A program made the position numbers and the translations under genes. From the NCBI RefSeq assembly GCF_001619985.1, contig NW_017264196.1, forward strand, positions 1,674,001-1,738,000: DNA of 64,000 bases, read 5' to 3'. Shown here piece after piece: positions 1 to 11,440 of this stretch (its first letter is position 1; the number at the start of each line of letters is the position of its first letter). Below the pieces are notes generated by a model. That model worked only from the letters and a program-made list of their open reading frames with translations. It had not been told where the DNA came from and ran no database searches. Origin of the DNA: Xylona heveae TC161. Its lineage: Eukaryota; Ascomycota; Xylonomycetes; Xylonales; Xylonaceae.

Positions 1-1679
1 AATCACTATGGGCATTGTCTTACTATTAGACCTTCTCTTCTACACTTCATTTCTACGCAAAGCTCGCCTAGACCCGTGTACAGGGAGCTAAGACTTGTTG
101 GAGATACCTCCTTTTACACCGTTTCTTTCATATATACCTCGTCTCTTTTTCGTTTCTTCTTTCTCCCGCTATATTTTGATAGAAACTTTACGAAATTTCA
201 ATGCCGATCGGGATGTTGACCATGTACAATCATGTAGACGGATAATAAAAGTTTAGGATGGAGTCATGTCATCACATTTTTGAGCTCGATGTTCAATTGC
301 ATAGTGAAAATAGGTCAGATTTGGATTGCGTTTATTCATGAGCTATGAAAATGGTCGTATGGTTTGTCATCACGCCTTCTCGACTCGAATAATTTCCGAG
401 TCGAGGCCAAAATAATTCGTCCAGCTAATGTAGCGACCATGTCGAGGAAATTCTGAGCAAATATAAAGAGCGAAAACGAGTAAGCACGGAGATCAATCAT
501 TTCCCCAGTAATACCCAAAATCTCTTGACGCCCTCTGCTGCCGTTGTTTTGAAAGCCGAGATGCAACCCGCTCGGCGAGCCATTCATGAAGTAGCGCTGA
601 GGGAGAAGACTATCGAGACCAGCAGCGCTACGGCTACATAATATTTCAAGGTGCACCGCAATCCATGCACACGATAGATTCATGGCCGGCGAACGACGAC
701 AGATGGTGGAGATTATGCTCTTTTCCTTCAAAGTTTGAGCGAATCTGATTGGTGGGTCTTGAGACCATATTCCCGGCCGCTGCGAGGTAATGACGAGCGT
801 TAATTATGCCATATGCGACCACTCTACAAATATTGAAATACTTTATTATTGCTCCGTGACAAGATAACAATGACGTCAAATTCGGATCCAAAATGCTCGA
901 AGGAGGAATAAGGGGAATCGGGCTCGATTGAGCTTGGCAAGGGTTGGGCGCTTACAGTCATGCTCGTGAATGCCAAGCCTGTCGATGGTGAACCAATCGT
1001 AGGGATATGACTGCCAGAGAAGGGCGTCTCGCTGCCATTGCCTGTCATGGCATCCTTTTTTACTGTCTCACAGAACAATTTTCGACGCCTACTATTGGAT
1101 GGCCGTTCTTCTGCATGGGCTCATCTCTCACCTCGTTCACTGCAGTCTTCGGGTCAACTACAGGCCTACGACCGAACTGGGTCCCATGAGCTCCTGCGCG
1201 TGGCCATTGAAGCGGTCGCCTCGAGAGTGACCATAGCGCATAGAGCCCCCGTTCACTCTCCATTTCCGGACAAAGTCTCCATTATGACTAGACCAGCCTG
1301 GCAAATCATATCTAAATTAAGCGCCCGGTTCCCCTGTGGCTTGGTATATTGATGCACCAATCAAGGAACGGGACGGAGGGATTGCCTTGATCCGTCAATG
1401 AACATATATGCAATGCGTACCCGTCCAACGATGCTGTCCAAGCATCGTATTCTTCTTTTTGTTGCGTGCCTTCTTTTCTCTTTTGGGGCCGTTTCGTTGA
1501 TCGAACGGTTTCCTCAGGTTAATTGTATCCGTTGACCGGATGCATGTATAGCTTTATTTAATATTGTCCAGCCTTTGTTATGGCAGTTTCGTGCCTTGCC
1601 TTCTTTGAGTAAACTAATCGTCTCTTTTTCCTTTTTCTTTTTTTTTTCTAAGTGGAATCTTGACACGATCTCTGGAAAG
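1..1679. other. Left-edge region without a supported gene
   Basis: Open frames here are short, overlap on both strands, mostly begin at non-ATG codons and match no family I recognise. A pyrimidine-rich tract at about 1611-1657, ending in CTAAG, lies just before the methyltransferase start. It could be promoter/leader sequence or the 3' end of a 5'UTR intron. Nothing else is supportable. Confidence 0.5.
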
Positions 1680-4472
1680 ATGGAGTCTTCACACTTGCCT
1701 ACAACAACTTACGAATCACCGCGTCCCGGGCAGGCCCGGCATCCGCGACTTAATACAATAATAGAAGACGTGTTCCAGTGCGACATAAGGCCCTTTTTAA
1801 GAGATGGGAATGGAACACCGATCGACAAACCAACGCTGATAATCTCTCCTCCTTCAATCGAGTCTGTTCCGACTTTATGTCATGGAGGCGTTTTGACTAC
1901 CTCAAACTCACCTGAATCCGCAGCCTCGATATCTCCCGAGTCACCGTGGAACAACCGAAGACATGGCAGCAGGTCCACACAGTTTATGCAGGCTGAACAG
2001 CAACAGTCATTGAACGTGGATTTGTCAGAAGATAAGCTTCTTCCAAAGACGGGTTCCCCTGTCTTCAACCCACACAGGAACCGCTATCCTTCACTCACGA
2101 TCCCCACCTGGTCCACTTCTCCGCATACCAATGAATGCCATAAATCTTCACCGGTTCCGCCGACACCCCCACCAAAGATACCAATGTCACCAGCAGCATT
2201 GTCATTTCTCTCCCGGGACCTCCCCGCGGCAAATGCGACTCCATCTCTCGATGGTAGCGTGACCTCGGAGCAAATGGCGAATCTCAGTGCGCCAGCAACA
2301 CCCGACTCGACTATGAAGATGTCTGAAGTTCAGGATTGGGGCATGTCAACACCGAATTCAACGGCGGGTCAGGGTCGATCAAATCAGGATGGGCTAAGGG
2401 AACAGTATCTGCTCTCACCCGTTGATTATCACGCTCGATTGCCGAGGCGTCACACAGTTGAGGTGCTTTCGGCGGAAGAGGATATGCACCCATTGGAGCA
2501 GATAACAGAGGAAGACTCCGACGTGCACAGCTTAGAGCACCTTTCGCGGGAAAGTCCTATTGAGCTATCTCAGGGTCTGACGGACGACAAATGGGACGAT
2601 ACGAACAATGTTCCGGCAGAAAAGGAGCCGGAAATGGAGCAGGTATCTGCCATAGACTTCTACCGATATGCACCGAAAACCCCCTCAGCTGCATCCCGGG
2701 CATCTCTCGGTGCGCTCACTCAATTGAGCATCCCTTCCCCACGCGACTTCTTCGCCTCGCTCGAGCCTGGCACACGGCATACGTGGGCACCCAAGTCTCC
2801 CCACCCACCGTCTTCAGCAACAGCCGAGAGATTCTATGGCTATCCGTGGCTGAGAGAGGAGGAAAAGATGCCTGAGCACATAGTTGGATCAGTCGAGCAA
2901 ATACGGGAACCCGAGGTGGTTGAGATTCAAATGGAGCCCGAGGAGCTGGCCAAACTGACAAGTACCTTGAAAGAGCAACCCTTTCACGACTTTGATGAGA
3001 ATTACGAACGGGGACTTCGTCAACTGGCCTCAGCTAACCTCGACCGGACAAGCAGTTGGCTTGTGGCGCAAACAACATATCTTAATGCTCTTAGAGAAGC
3101 ACCTGCCCCTGAAGATGATGAAAACGTTGCTAATGAGCACAACTTGCCGTCTGAGTCCGCTCCAAAAGCGACTGAGCCCGTTGTGAAAAAGTCTGTGCGC
3201 TTCCAGGAGGACATTCAGCCCGAGCCTATGGAGCGCAGACCTTTGCCAAAGATTCCCGGAGATTCTCTGTATTATCATGCCTTTCAGCACCTCATTCGTA
3301 CCGCTGGGCGGCTCGACGCTTTCACGTACCAGCAGGCCAGGATCGAAGCACTTCGCGCCGCCCGGATTAGCCTTCCTTCTGCTTATCGTGACCAGCTCCT
3401 CGGCTTGTATTATCTCGTTGACCCTATCACTCGGCCACTTCTCCGTCGCCCAATCTCGCTCATGCCTCCTCCTGGTCACCCGCAGGAAGGCGATAGCCCA
3501 GAGAAAAAGATTATAGAGCGCAAAGAGAGAGAAAGCCAGGCTTTGGATCAGATCCGGTTTTCTACATGGAACGTCCAGGCTTTGAAAATGCTCAACGGTG
3601 GCCATCTTCTTATGAGCCCCGCCAGGAAGCTGCTTGCTCGGAGCAAGACCACGCCTCAAGCTAAAGACACCCCTAGGAATAGGGCTAGGGTCTTGGATCT
3701 CGGTGGACAGTCTACATGCGACTGGGCATGGCTATGTGCCCTGGAGTACCGCCAAGTGAAGACATACACCGTGCTAAGCAAAGAGCAAGCTGGGAACGAG
3801 ACCTGCCGCAGCCCATTCAACCATCGCCGGGTCACTGTTCCCCACTTGTGGAAACTACCATTTCGAGATAACTTTTTTGACGTCATTTCGGCGCGCTCCT
3901 TGTACATGTTTTTGAAGACCGATCGACCACCAGAACAAATGGCAGATGAGTACGATCTCTGTCTCAAGGAGTGCCTCCGCTGTCTCAAACCGGGTGGTTA
4001 TCTCGAGTTTATGGTGATGGACTCGGATATTATCCGGGCTGGACCTCGAGCTATGGCAACATCGGTGGAGTTTGGATTTAATCTCAAGACTCGAGGATAT
4101 GAGTCCACCCCTACTCGATCCTGGATTGGCAGATTGAAGAATGCGGGATTCGGTCAGGTCAAACGCGCGTGGCTGTTCCTGCCCCTGGCCGCAGCACCTC
4201 CAGCCAACCCTCCTCAGGCGCCGCAAGATGAGAAAGCAGATGTCGCAAATACCGGAAACACTGCTCACGTGGCTGGTCTCACTGGGCTGGTCGGTACTTT
4301 GGCATGGGAAAGATGGATGCTTAAGTTGCATATGGAAATGGGGAAGAGCGAGGAGAGATTACTAGAGGGGATTAACAGCATCGTTGCGGAGGGAGAGCAG
4401 ACGGGAGCAGGATGGCGGTGCTTGACCGGCTGGGCCAGGAAGCCCACCGGAAAGGCGGCGTTGCGGAAGTGA
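1680..4472 (+). CDS. SAM-dependent class I methyltransferase with long disordered N-terminus
   Basis: This is a single-exon gene of 930 aa. The first in-frame ATG is at 1680; the frame is open upstream only through non-ATG codons. Residues 1 to about 500 are Ser/Pro/Glu-rich and look disordered. The C-terminal third carries a Rossmann methyltransferase core: motif I (VLDLGGQSTCDWAW) near residue 669, an acidic-loop/motif IV equivalent (FFDVISARSLYMFL) near 730 and a post-motif segment (CLKPGGYLEFMVMD) near 768. These show that it binds S-adenosylmethionine. The substrate cannot be read from sequence. The fold resembles UbiE/LaeA-type fungal methyltransferases, but I see no evidence that it is LaeA itself. 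It is followed by LSM2 and PSO2 on the same strand; separate promoters are expected. Confidence 0.85.
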   Translation: MESSHLPTTTYESPRPGQARHPRLNTIIEDVFQCDIRPFLRDGNGTPIDKPTLIISPPSIESVPTLCHGGVLTTSNSPESAASISPESPWNNRRHGSRSTQFMQAEQQQSLNVDLSEDKLLPKTGSPVFNPHRNRYPSLTIPTWSTSPHTNECHKSSPVPPTPPPKIPMSPAALSFLSRDLPAANATPSLDGSVTSEQMANLSAPATPDSTMKMSEVQDWGMSTPNSTAGQGRSNQDGLREQYLLSPVDYHARLPRRHTVEVLSAEEDMHPLEQITEEDSDVHSLEHLSRESPIELSQGLTDDKWDDTNNVPAEKEPEMEQVSAIDFYRYAPKTPSAASRASLGALTQLSIPSPRDFFASLEPGTRHTWAPKSPHPPSSATAERFYGYPWLREEEKMPEHIVGSVEQIREPEVVEIQMEPEELAKLTSTLKEQPFHDFDENYERGLRQLASANLDRTSSWLVAQTTYLNALREAPAPEDDENVANEHNLPSESAPKATEPVVKKSVRFQEDIQPEPMERRPLPKIPGDSLYYHAFQHLIRTAGRLDAFTYQQARIEALRAARISLPSAYRDQLLGLYYLVDPITRPLLRRPISLMPPPGHPQEGDSPEKKIIERKERESQALDQIRFSTWNVQALKMLNGGHLLMSPARKLLARSKTTPQAKDTPRNRARVLDLGGQSTCDWAWLCALEYRQVKTYTVLSKEQAGNETCRSPFNHRRVTVPHLWKLPFRDNFFDVISARSLYMFLKTDRPPEQMADEYDLCLKECLRCLKPGGYLEFMVMDSDIIRAGPRAMATSVEFGFNLKTRGYESTPTRSWIGRLKNAGFGQVKRAWLFLPLAAAPPANPPQAPQDEKADVANTGNTAHVAGLTGLVGTLAWERWMLKLHMEMGKSEERLLEGINSIVAEGEQTGAGWRCLTGWARKPTGKAALRK

Positions 4473-5321
4473 GTCACGAAGCTTGGAAGGGATGTGGGTA
4501 GTTGCTACATCGAATTGGTGTTGTCGTTTTGGGCTGGGAGGAGAGACCGGGAAGAGGAGGGGGGAGAAGTACTAGCAGATGACGGGATCGATTGAGCCTC
4601 TTTGATTGTCGTGCTGCTGCACATTTTCGATTGGCTGAGATGAAAAAGAATTTCGTTCCCATTCCGAGGACCGCCGTCCTTTATTTTGAAATATATGATG
4701 CCCTGTATATGCTTTTGCTTGACTTGATTTTCCCTTGCCCTTTCATTTTGCCTTTAGACATGGATCTTCAGCATATGTTGTTGTTGTTGTTATTGCATTT
4801 ACAGTATAGGAAGGAGAAAGTATACCCCTGTGATAGAAGAAGCGCACAATTAGTACTTTGCTTATAGTAAGACGCCATTGTTTATAATTAATCTGATTGC
4901 CTCTATGAAACAAATCATGATTATTAGTTTTTACTTTTATTATTTTCTAATTCTTTTCAACTTTCGTTTAGATCACTAACCCAAGCACATCCTCTTCGGT
5001 TTTGAGGGAGTAGACTACCCAGATATTTCTATCGACTGTTTCATGAAAGTATTGAAATACACTGCCTTACCCTGCACAACCCCCCTCGCACGCTGTCTGG
5101 GACCCCATCGCCCGAAGTTTTGCCGGCCGAGTCTCAAGTTGGATTGCGGCGCAACCCACCGCCGTGTCGCAACTTGTCGCAGGGTCCAGACAGTTTATCT
5201 TAATTCATACCATCCTCTCTGCTCTCCCGCCGCTTCAGACCGTTCCTCATTCCATTTAGTACGTATCGGGCTGTCGAAATTTCGTTATTGATACGTACCT
5301 TACCTTGCAACGCCAACGAAG
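4473..5321. other. Intergenic: methyltransferase 3' flank and LSM2 promoter
   Basis: The left half is T-rich and AT-rich (4700-4980) and is likely 3'UTR/terminator of the methyltransferase. The right half is more GC-rich and should hold the LSM2 promoter and leader. No open frame with family resemblance was found. Confidence 0.5.
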
Positions 5322-6641
5322 ATGCTGTTCTTCAGGTATCGTACCTCTTCTTTCCTTAGTCCTTTCTTCCCAGACCCTGGTCCTTTCTGCCCGGGTTCTT
5401 TCTTCCCCGGTCCTGGTCGTTTCTGTTCTCTTTCCCTGGGCCTTTTCTGCTCCTTGCCTGGAAAAGACTGGACCAAGTTTGTTCGAGTCGAGGGTTTTGG
5501 AGCTGATCGAGTCGGGGACGTGGTTGTTTGAAAAGGGAATTTTGGAGGACTTTGGGGCGGATTTGGAGCTAAACTCGTCTGTAATATAGCTTCTTCAAGA
5601 CGCTCGTCGACCATGAAGTGACGGTGGAGCTCAAAAACGACATCTCGATCCGCGGCACGCTCAAGTCCGTCGACCAGTTTCTGAATATCAAGCTGGATGA
5701 TATCCAGGTCTTGGATGAATTGAAGTATCCGCATTTGGTCAGTTTCCTTTTTATTATACTTTGCTTGATTTTTTTTTGGGTAATTGGGTAGTTTGGGTGT
5801 CGAAGTGGGATGCGGTGCGATGCCTTTCTTTGGCGGGGATGGGATGGGAGGACGGATGATGTGCGATTGGGACGAGTCGATGAAAAGGGCTTCGAGACGT
5901 ACGGAGAAGATATTACGAGGACCGGGCAGGATGGAACTGGGCTTGTCAATCCAGGATTCGTACCAGAAACGTCGATGAGATTACTGTTTGCGACAAGAGC
6001 GCCATAACGTTCCGACATAATGAAGATTCGAGGTGTGAAGAAGTCAACCAGCTTCTATCTTCGGATGATTCGTACGACATCGCTGGAAGACGGGCAAGGG
6101 GTTTGGGATACTGGCTGGGAAATTGTGCACGTGCAGGGCCTGGAAGCGGGGAAATTGAGCGATCCATAGCTCGCTATGGCACTGGCAGTGATTCTCTCTT
6201 GGGGCTTCGATGCTATGAGATATGTCACAGGGTCTCAAAGAGCAACTGGATATGCATGGTGCTATCGAGTCTAAAGCTTTTATAAGGAAGAGGATCTTGG
6301 AATGACAAGTCCACTTCGATCCTGACCGCGCACAATTTGGCCCCGTCTTCTCATCGACTGGCGCGCTGAGGAATTTTTGCATTTATGGTCGCAAAGTAAA
6401 TATGGCTACGAATTTGTTTGCTGACGGAATATTTCTACAACAGTCATCGGTAAAGAATGTCTTCATCCGAGGAAGCGTGGTCCGATATGTACACTTGCCT
6501 GCGGCCGGAGTGGATACTGCTCTGCTAGAGGACGCTACGAGAAGAGGTTTGTCGTGTCTTTGCCATGGTTATTGCTTGATTGCTGCTAACGAGATTTTCC
6601 CTGCAGAAGCTGCGCAGCAATCAACGAAACCCTCACGATAA
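5322..6641 (+). CDS. lsm2: U6 snRNA-associated Sm-like protein LSm2
   Basis: Four exons give 99 aa: 5322-5335, 5590-5737, 6444-6546 and 6607-6641, with phases closing exactly. The protein starts MLFFSFFKTLVDHEV and continues through ELKNDISIRGTL, LNIKLDDI, KYPHL and the Sm2 motif FIRGSVVRYVHLP. It matches LSm2 from yeast to human almost along its whole length (human is 95 aa). LSm2 is a ring subunit of the cytoplasmic Lsm1-7 complex (mRNA decapping and decay) and the nuclear Lsm2-8 complex (binding the U6 snRNA 3' end in splicing). Exon 1 is only 14 nt and splits Ser5. Intron 2 is unusually long (706 nt) and uses the donor GTCAGT. Confidence 0.93.
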
Positions 6642-7177
6642 AAGCTACGATTTCTAGTTCGATAGATGGAACAGGGGATTGGTCACGGAAATCACACTAG
6701 TTCAACAAGCATAACATGTTGGCTAGTATATGACACACTGATTTCAAACATCTTCCACTGGTGGAGAACACCCTCATCTTCAAATGGTTATTTGAAGTGG
6801 GAGGATAAGTCAGTCTCATTGAAAGCGTTATACTTGTACGGATCGTCCGTAATTGCAAGCTCGATTACGGTTATTTAGTCAGAGCAGCATTAAAAGAATA
6901 GTCTAAAAATTTAAAAACGCTGGAAAGAGAAAGTCTTTGATGTTCGCCATTGAATGAGTGAAATGAGTGTGCGTTTGTACCTCGTAAATAGAGCATTGCA
7001 CATTTGGTCAATCTAATGCGTCATCGCGTGTCTGCCGATATCACGGGACGACGCGACAAAGGATGTGCCTGAAGCGCGGCTTAACCATTCTAATCCCGTA
7101 AAAGCGTTCAATGCAACGCCACACGAAAAGAACGTTACCATTTACTGGTAACCCCTGCTCTAATGAAATGACATGAT
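6642..7177. other. Intergenic between LSM2 and PSO2
   Basis: This holds the 3' flank of LSM2 and the promoter/leader of PSO2. It is AT-rich around 6880-6960. No coding or RNA gene was recognised. Confidence 0.5.
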
Positions 7178-10100
7178 ATGTTTCGAAATCCTCGAGAAAA
7201 TCCTCGAGGAACTGTGAAACAATTGCCGGCCGTGGGAAGACCACCGACTCCCGAAAGTTCAATTCCTCCGCCGCCCTTTACCTCGTCTTCAGGATCCTCG
7301 CCGTCCAATGCCCGGCCTTCGACGGCCTTCCGGCGCAGCTCCGCAGCAGAGAAGGCTTTAGGCTCGAGCGGATCTCCTAAAAATATGCCGCCGGCAAGAA
7401 GCAGCTCGTCGTTCTCCAGTCCTGCGCGGGCCAAAAAGAGCCCTGCGGTCAACAATGCCACAAAAGCCAAAGCCAAGCCAAATCAGAGCATCCTCTCATT
7501 TTTCAAAAAGGTTGATCCGCCGCCTCAGAAGCAAAGCTCAAGCCCCGGCCAGAGTTTTGCAGATGATGACGGAGACGGTCTCTTTGTAGGGACATCCATT
7601 GGGACACCGCCGGATGTGTCATTACGCTCCAAGTCGGCGACACCGGACGTGAAGTTTGAAGATGCATCGGGCTCACCTTTGGAAGAGCAGTCAAGCTACT
7701 TTGCCAATGGCAATGGTGTATTGACACCATCGGAAAACGGTCCATCAACGGAAGGGAAAGCTAGAGGAGAAGATAATAATGCACGATACAATGAGAATTC
7801 AGCTCCTGTTAAGAGACGGAGACTGGGCGGGAAATTTTCTCTTGCGGGCAGTGAAAACGGGCAAAATGCCGGCGAATCAGAGAATGAGGAGCGGCAGAGT
7901 CGGAAACTCTCGACTGAACAAGAGCCCCTCCAGCTGCAGCAGACGATAGCGGATGTGGACCCAGCAACAAAAGCTTGTAGTCCTCCACCTCCTGATACAG
8001 AGCAGCAGTCTACGAAAAACATGGTGCGTTCTGATAGAGATGCTCGGGATGGACTCGAAGCGGATACCATAGACTCAAGATTTTCGGTTGCTCTGGATAA
8101 TGACGATTCGGACAGAAATAGGGAAGAGTTTTACAACAACGACGAAGTAGATGAGGACGTACCAATCAAGGAGCTTGACGATAATGCACATGTTTTGAGA
8201 GATGAACCTAAACCGCCGAAAGAATCAGAAGCCTTGGTTGACGATAATGGAGCCGATACCTTTTCAAAAGGCGCCCCTTTTCTTAAAAGAGAAGCTAGCA
8301 GCTATTTTGGAGAGGAAAGGTTCGACGACATCGAGGACTTTAATGATGGTGATTTCGGTACGGGCGAAGAATTCGAGCGAGAGTATCTAGAGGAGCAGCG
8401 ACTGCTAGAGTTGGCGGAAGCAGAGTTTAACAACGAAATGGATGCAGTTGAAGGAATTGGAAACAATCTCGGAGCAGAGGATACCAGCCCCTGCTGTCCT
8501 GTCTGTAGTATATCGATGGCTGGTATTGGTGACACTGTGAGTCTACAGGGGAAAAGGCAGTCCTTGCTGAAGATCCATGCTTACTAGTTCTAGGAAGCAT
8601 CTGTTCATGTCAACAACTGTTTAGATGGCAATCCAACACCGCTGCCCGAACGCAAACCCCCACCCATAGCTCCGCCCGGCCTCCCGGAAAACGAACCGCC
8701 AGGACATGCTCGGTTTCAAAAACCTGCGAGGCCAGCAAAGCCACCACAGGAGAACCCATTTACGTTTGGATTGCCGGGCGAGAAATCCTCTGCCTTTTCC
8801 AAGCTCATGTCTGGCCATGCGGAGGATATGGCCTGGGCTTCTGCCGCGGCGGCAGAGAATGCAGATCGAGGCAAGCCTGCGTATCAACGAACGTGTCCCT
8901 TTTACAAGATTTTGCCGGGATTCTTCATCTGTGTTGACGCATTTCGCTACGGCTCCGTAGAAGGATGCAGTGCATATTTTCTCAGCCATTTCCACAGTGA
9001 CCATTATATTGGTCTCACAGCTAATTGGCAGCACGGTCCAATCTACTGCAGTACAGTGACGGCGAACTTGGTAAAGCAGCAGCTTCGAGTAGACCCAAAA
9101 TACGTCGTTGGAATAAACTTTGAAGAGAAGATCGAAGTCCCCGGCACCAAAGGCGTACATGTTACGATGATACCAGCGAACCACTGCCCCGGCAGCTCGC
9201 TCTTTCTCTTTGAAAAGGTCCTTGGCAAGAGGGGCAAAAGCCTAAAAATGCAAAGGGTCTTACACTGTGGCGACTTTCGTGCTTCTCCGGAACATCTCAA
9301 GCACCCGCTCCTCCGACCAGATACACTCGATGAAATCACCGGCAAACCAATTGAACAAAAGATTGACGTATGCTACCTCGACACTACCTATCTGAACCCA
9401 AAATACGCTTTTCGTGGCCAAAACGACGTCATTGGCGCCTGTGCAGACATGTGTGTGAGTCTGAACAAAGAACGCGTCGACGCGTCCGATAGCTGGGAGC
9501 AAATGAAGCGAGATCGAGCAGGCAGCGGAATGGTCAAATTTGTTCGAAGCGTATCGAATCTGATCAAACGGGAGCCCGGCGAAGACGATACGTCTGATAG
9601 TCCTTCCGATAGCACTTGTTCTGCCAATCGCACCACCTCCGATCCGTCACGTAAAATGCTATCCTGTCCTTTGAACCCATCTGCACCTACTGTCGATGCC
9701 ATGTCCATTACACCTCTTCCTTCCAACGAAACCAACAACAACAGCCTTTCAGCTGCTTCTGAAATCAGTCCCGCCAATCCCGCAAAATCACGTGGCCGCC
9801 TCCTCGTCGTCATCGGCACATACTCCATCGGAAAAGAACGAATATGTCTTGGCATTGCGCGCGCCTTACAATCCAAAATTTACGCACCGGCAGGCAAACT
9901 CCGCGTGTGCGCCTGTCTCGAAGACCCAGGACTCTCGTCCCTCCTTACCCCCGATCCGCTCGCCGCACAAGTGCACATGACCCCCCTCTTTGAGATTCGC
10001 GCAGACACGCTGCAGGATTATCTCAATACGTACAAGCCGCATTTTACCCGTGTCGTGGGGTTCCGTCCAACTGGATGGAACTATCGCCCTCCAGGTACAA

Positions 10101-10697
10101 GGTATGTCCCTCTCATCATAACGAGCTCCCCCCCTCCTTTTCTCCCCTTTGTTCCTCTTTTCCCTCCTCTTTTTGTGTCTTGGTGGGTGGGTGGCGGGTT
10201 GTTGTTGCTGTTACTTTTAGGGTGTTTTTTTTTTTCCTCTTTCACCTCCTGGAGCACCATAAAACACCATAAAACATCATCCAACATCTTCGAGCATATC
10301 TAACCTCTTTTTTTTGGTACATTACAGATTCATCGAGTCCCCCACCGTCTCGAACGTGCTCTACTCCAACAACTGGCGCTCGGGATATACCATGCGCGAC
10401 CTCGTCCCGCAGCGCGGCTCCACCCGCGAAGCCAAATGCTTTGGCGTGCCCTATTCGGAGCACAGCAGTTTCCGCGAACTCACCGTGTTCGCATGCGCCC
10501 TGCGCATCGACCGCATCATCCCCACCGTCAACGTCGGCAGCGCCAAGAGCCGCGAGAAAATGAAGGCTTGGATCGAGCGCTGGGCCCTCGAGAAGAAGAA
10601 GAATGGACTCTATCCTGGCGATGGTCCCAATGGCGACGGTCCCAATGACGGTGTCAGTGCCGACGCGACTCAGGCGCCACCGGGAAAGTCAAGTTAA
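7178..10697 (+). CDS. pso2: DNA interstrand cross-link repair nuclease Pso2/Snm1 (beta-CASP metallo-beta-lactamase)
   Basis: Three exons (7178-8536, 8594-10101, 10328-10697) give 1078 aa. Domains in order: a PIP-like box at residues 102-109 (NQSILSFF, with Asn where Gln is usual); an acidic disordered region; a Rad18-type UBZ4 zinc finger with C440, C443, H458 and C462; then a metallo-beta-lactamase/beta-CASP nuclease. The catalytic HxHxDH is H585/H587/D589/H590, and HCGD lies at 677-680. This set is that of Pso2/SNM1A, a nuclear 5' exonuclease that trims DNA past interstrand cross-links. A low-complexity insert (about residues 750-850) splits the catalytic part. The first intron falls inside the zinc finger, so it must be spliced out to complete the finger. 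The ATG at 7178 gives the only plausible N-terminus. Confidence 0.93.
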
Positions 10698-11424
10698 GAG
10701 GGTTGTATAAGTACAGAGGATGAATAAACTCTTTTACTCCTCTACTTCTCCTTATTTCTTTTCATCGCTCCCTCCCTTTTACTTCCGGTTTTTGTGGAAG
10801 AGGGAAAGAGGGAGAGGGGGAGAGGTGCTGTATATAGCAGTGAATTTAAGGGACAAAATCAAGATAAAAGATTTAATAATTAAATAATTGATAGATCAAT
10901 TAATTAATCGAGAAAGTTGATAAATATATTGAGAGCACCTATATTTAAAAGATGAGAAGGGAAAATTTGCAAAATTGAGTGAGTGGAAAGAAGATGAAAA
11001 GAGAGCAAATAGAAAAGAGAAACAATCGAGTCTCACAGCAATTTTTCTCGCCGGGATAAAAATCCAATTTATAGCAGCAGCGCGCGAAACACATGTATTC
11101 GGGAACGTGATAATATTAAGTGCACACACATATATGTAGGTAGGCAGGTACAGCCCAATTTAAAAAAAAAGCAAACCCAGAGCAGAAGTAATAAAAAAAT
11201 ATTGATAAGAGGAAAAGAAAATTCGATAGGAGATAGTATGAAATAAAGAAAGTAAGAAAAAGAAAGATACGCTCCTCAAGATTCCTGGTCAGCGACTCAG
11301 CACTTCTGTCTCATTTTTTTCCCTTTGAATCTACCAAGTTCAACTTCGACTTTCACCTCCGTCATCCGAACCGTGAGTTCTCGACTTCCGGCATAATTTC
11401 TACGGCAGACCTTACACGGCAGAC
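10698..11424. other. Convergent intergenic region, AT-rich
   Basis: This lies between the 3' ends of PSO2 (+) and the SH3BGR-like gene (-). It is AT-rich, with A-rich runs at 10840-11280, and presumably carries both terminators and polyadenylation signals. No gene was seen. Confidence 0.5.
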
Positions 11425-11440
11425 CTACACGGCAGATTCC
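11402..11440. repeat. Three tandem copies of a 12-14 bp unit
   Basis: The unit ACGGCAGACCTTAC is repeated three times with small changes. The third copy runs over the stop codon of the minus-strand SH3BGR-like gene (stop at 11425-11427), so unit gain or loss could change the last residues. Confidence 0.8.
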
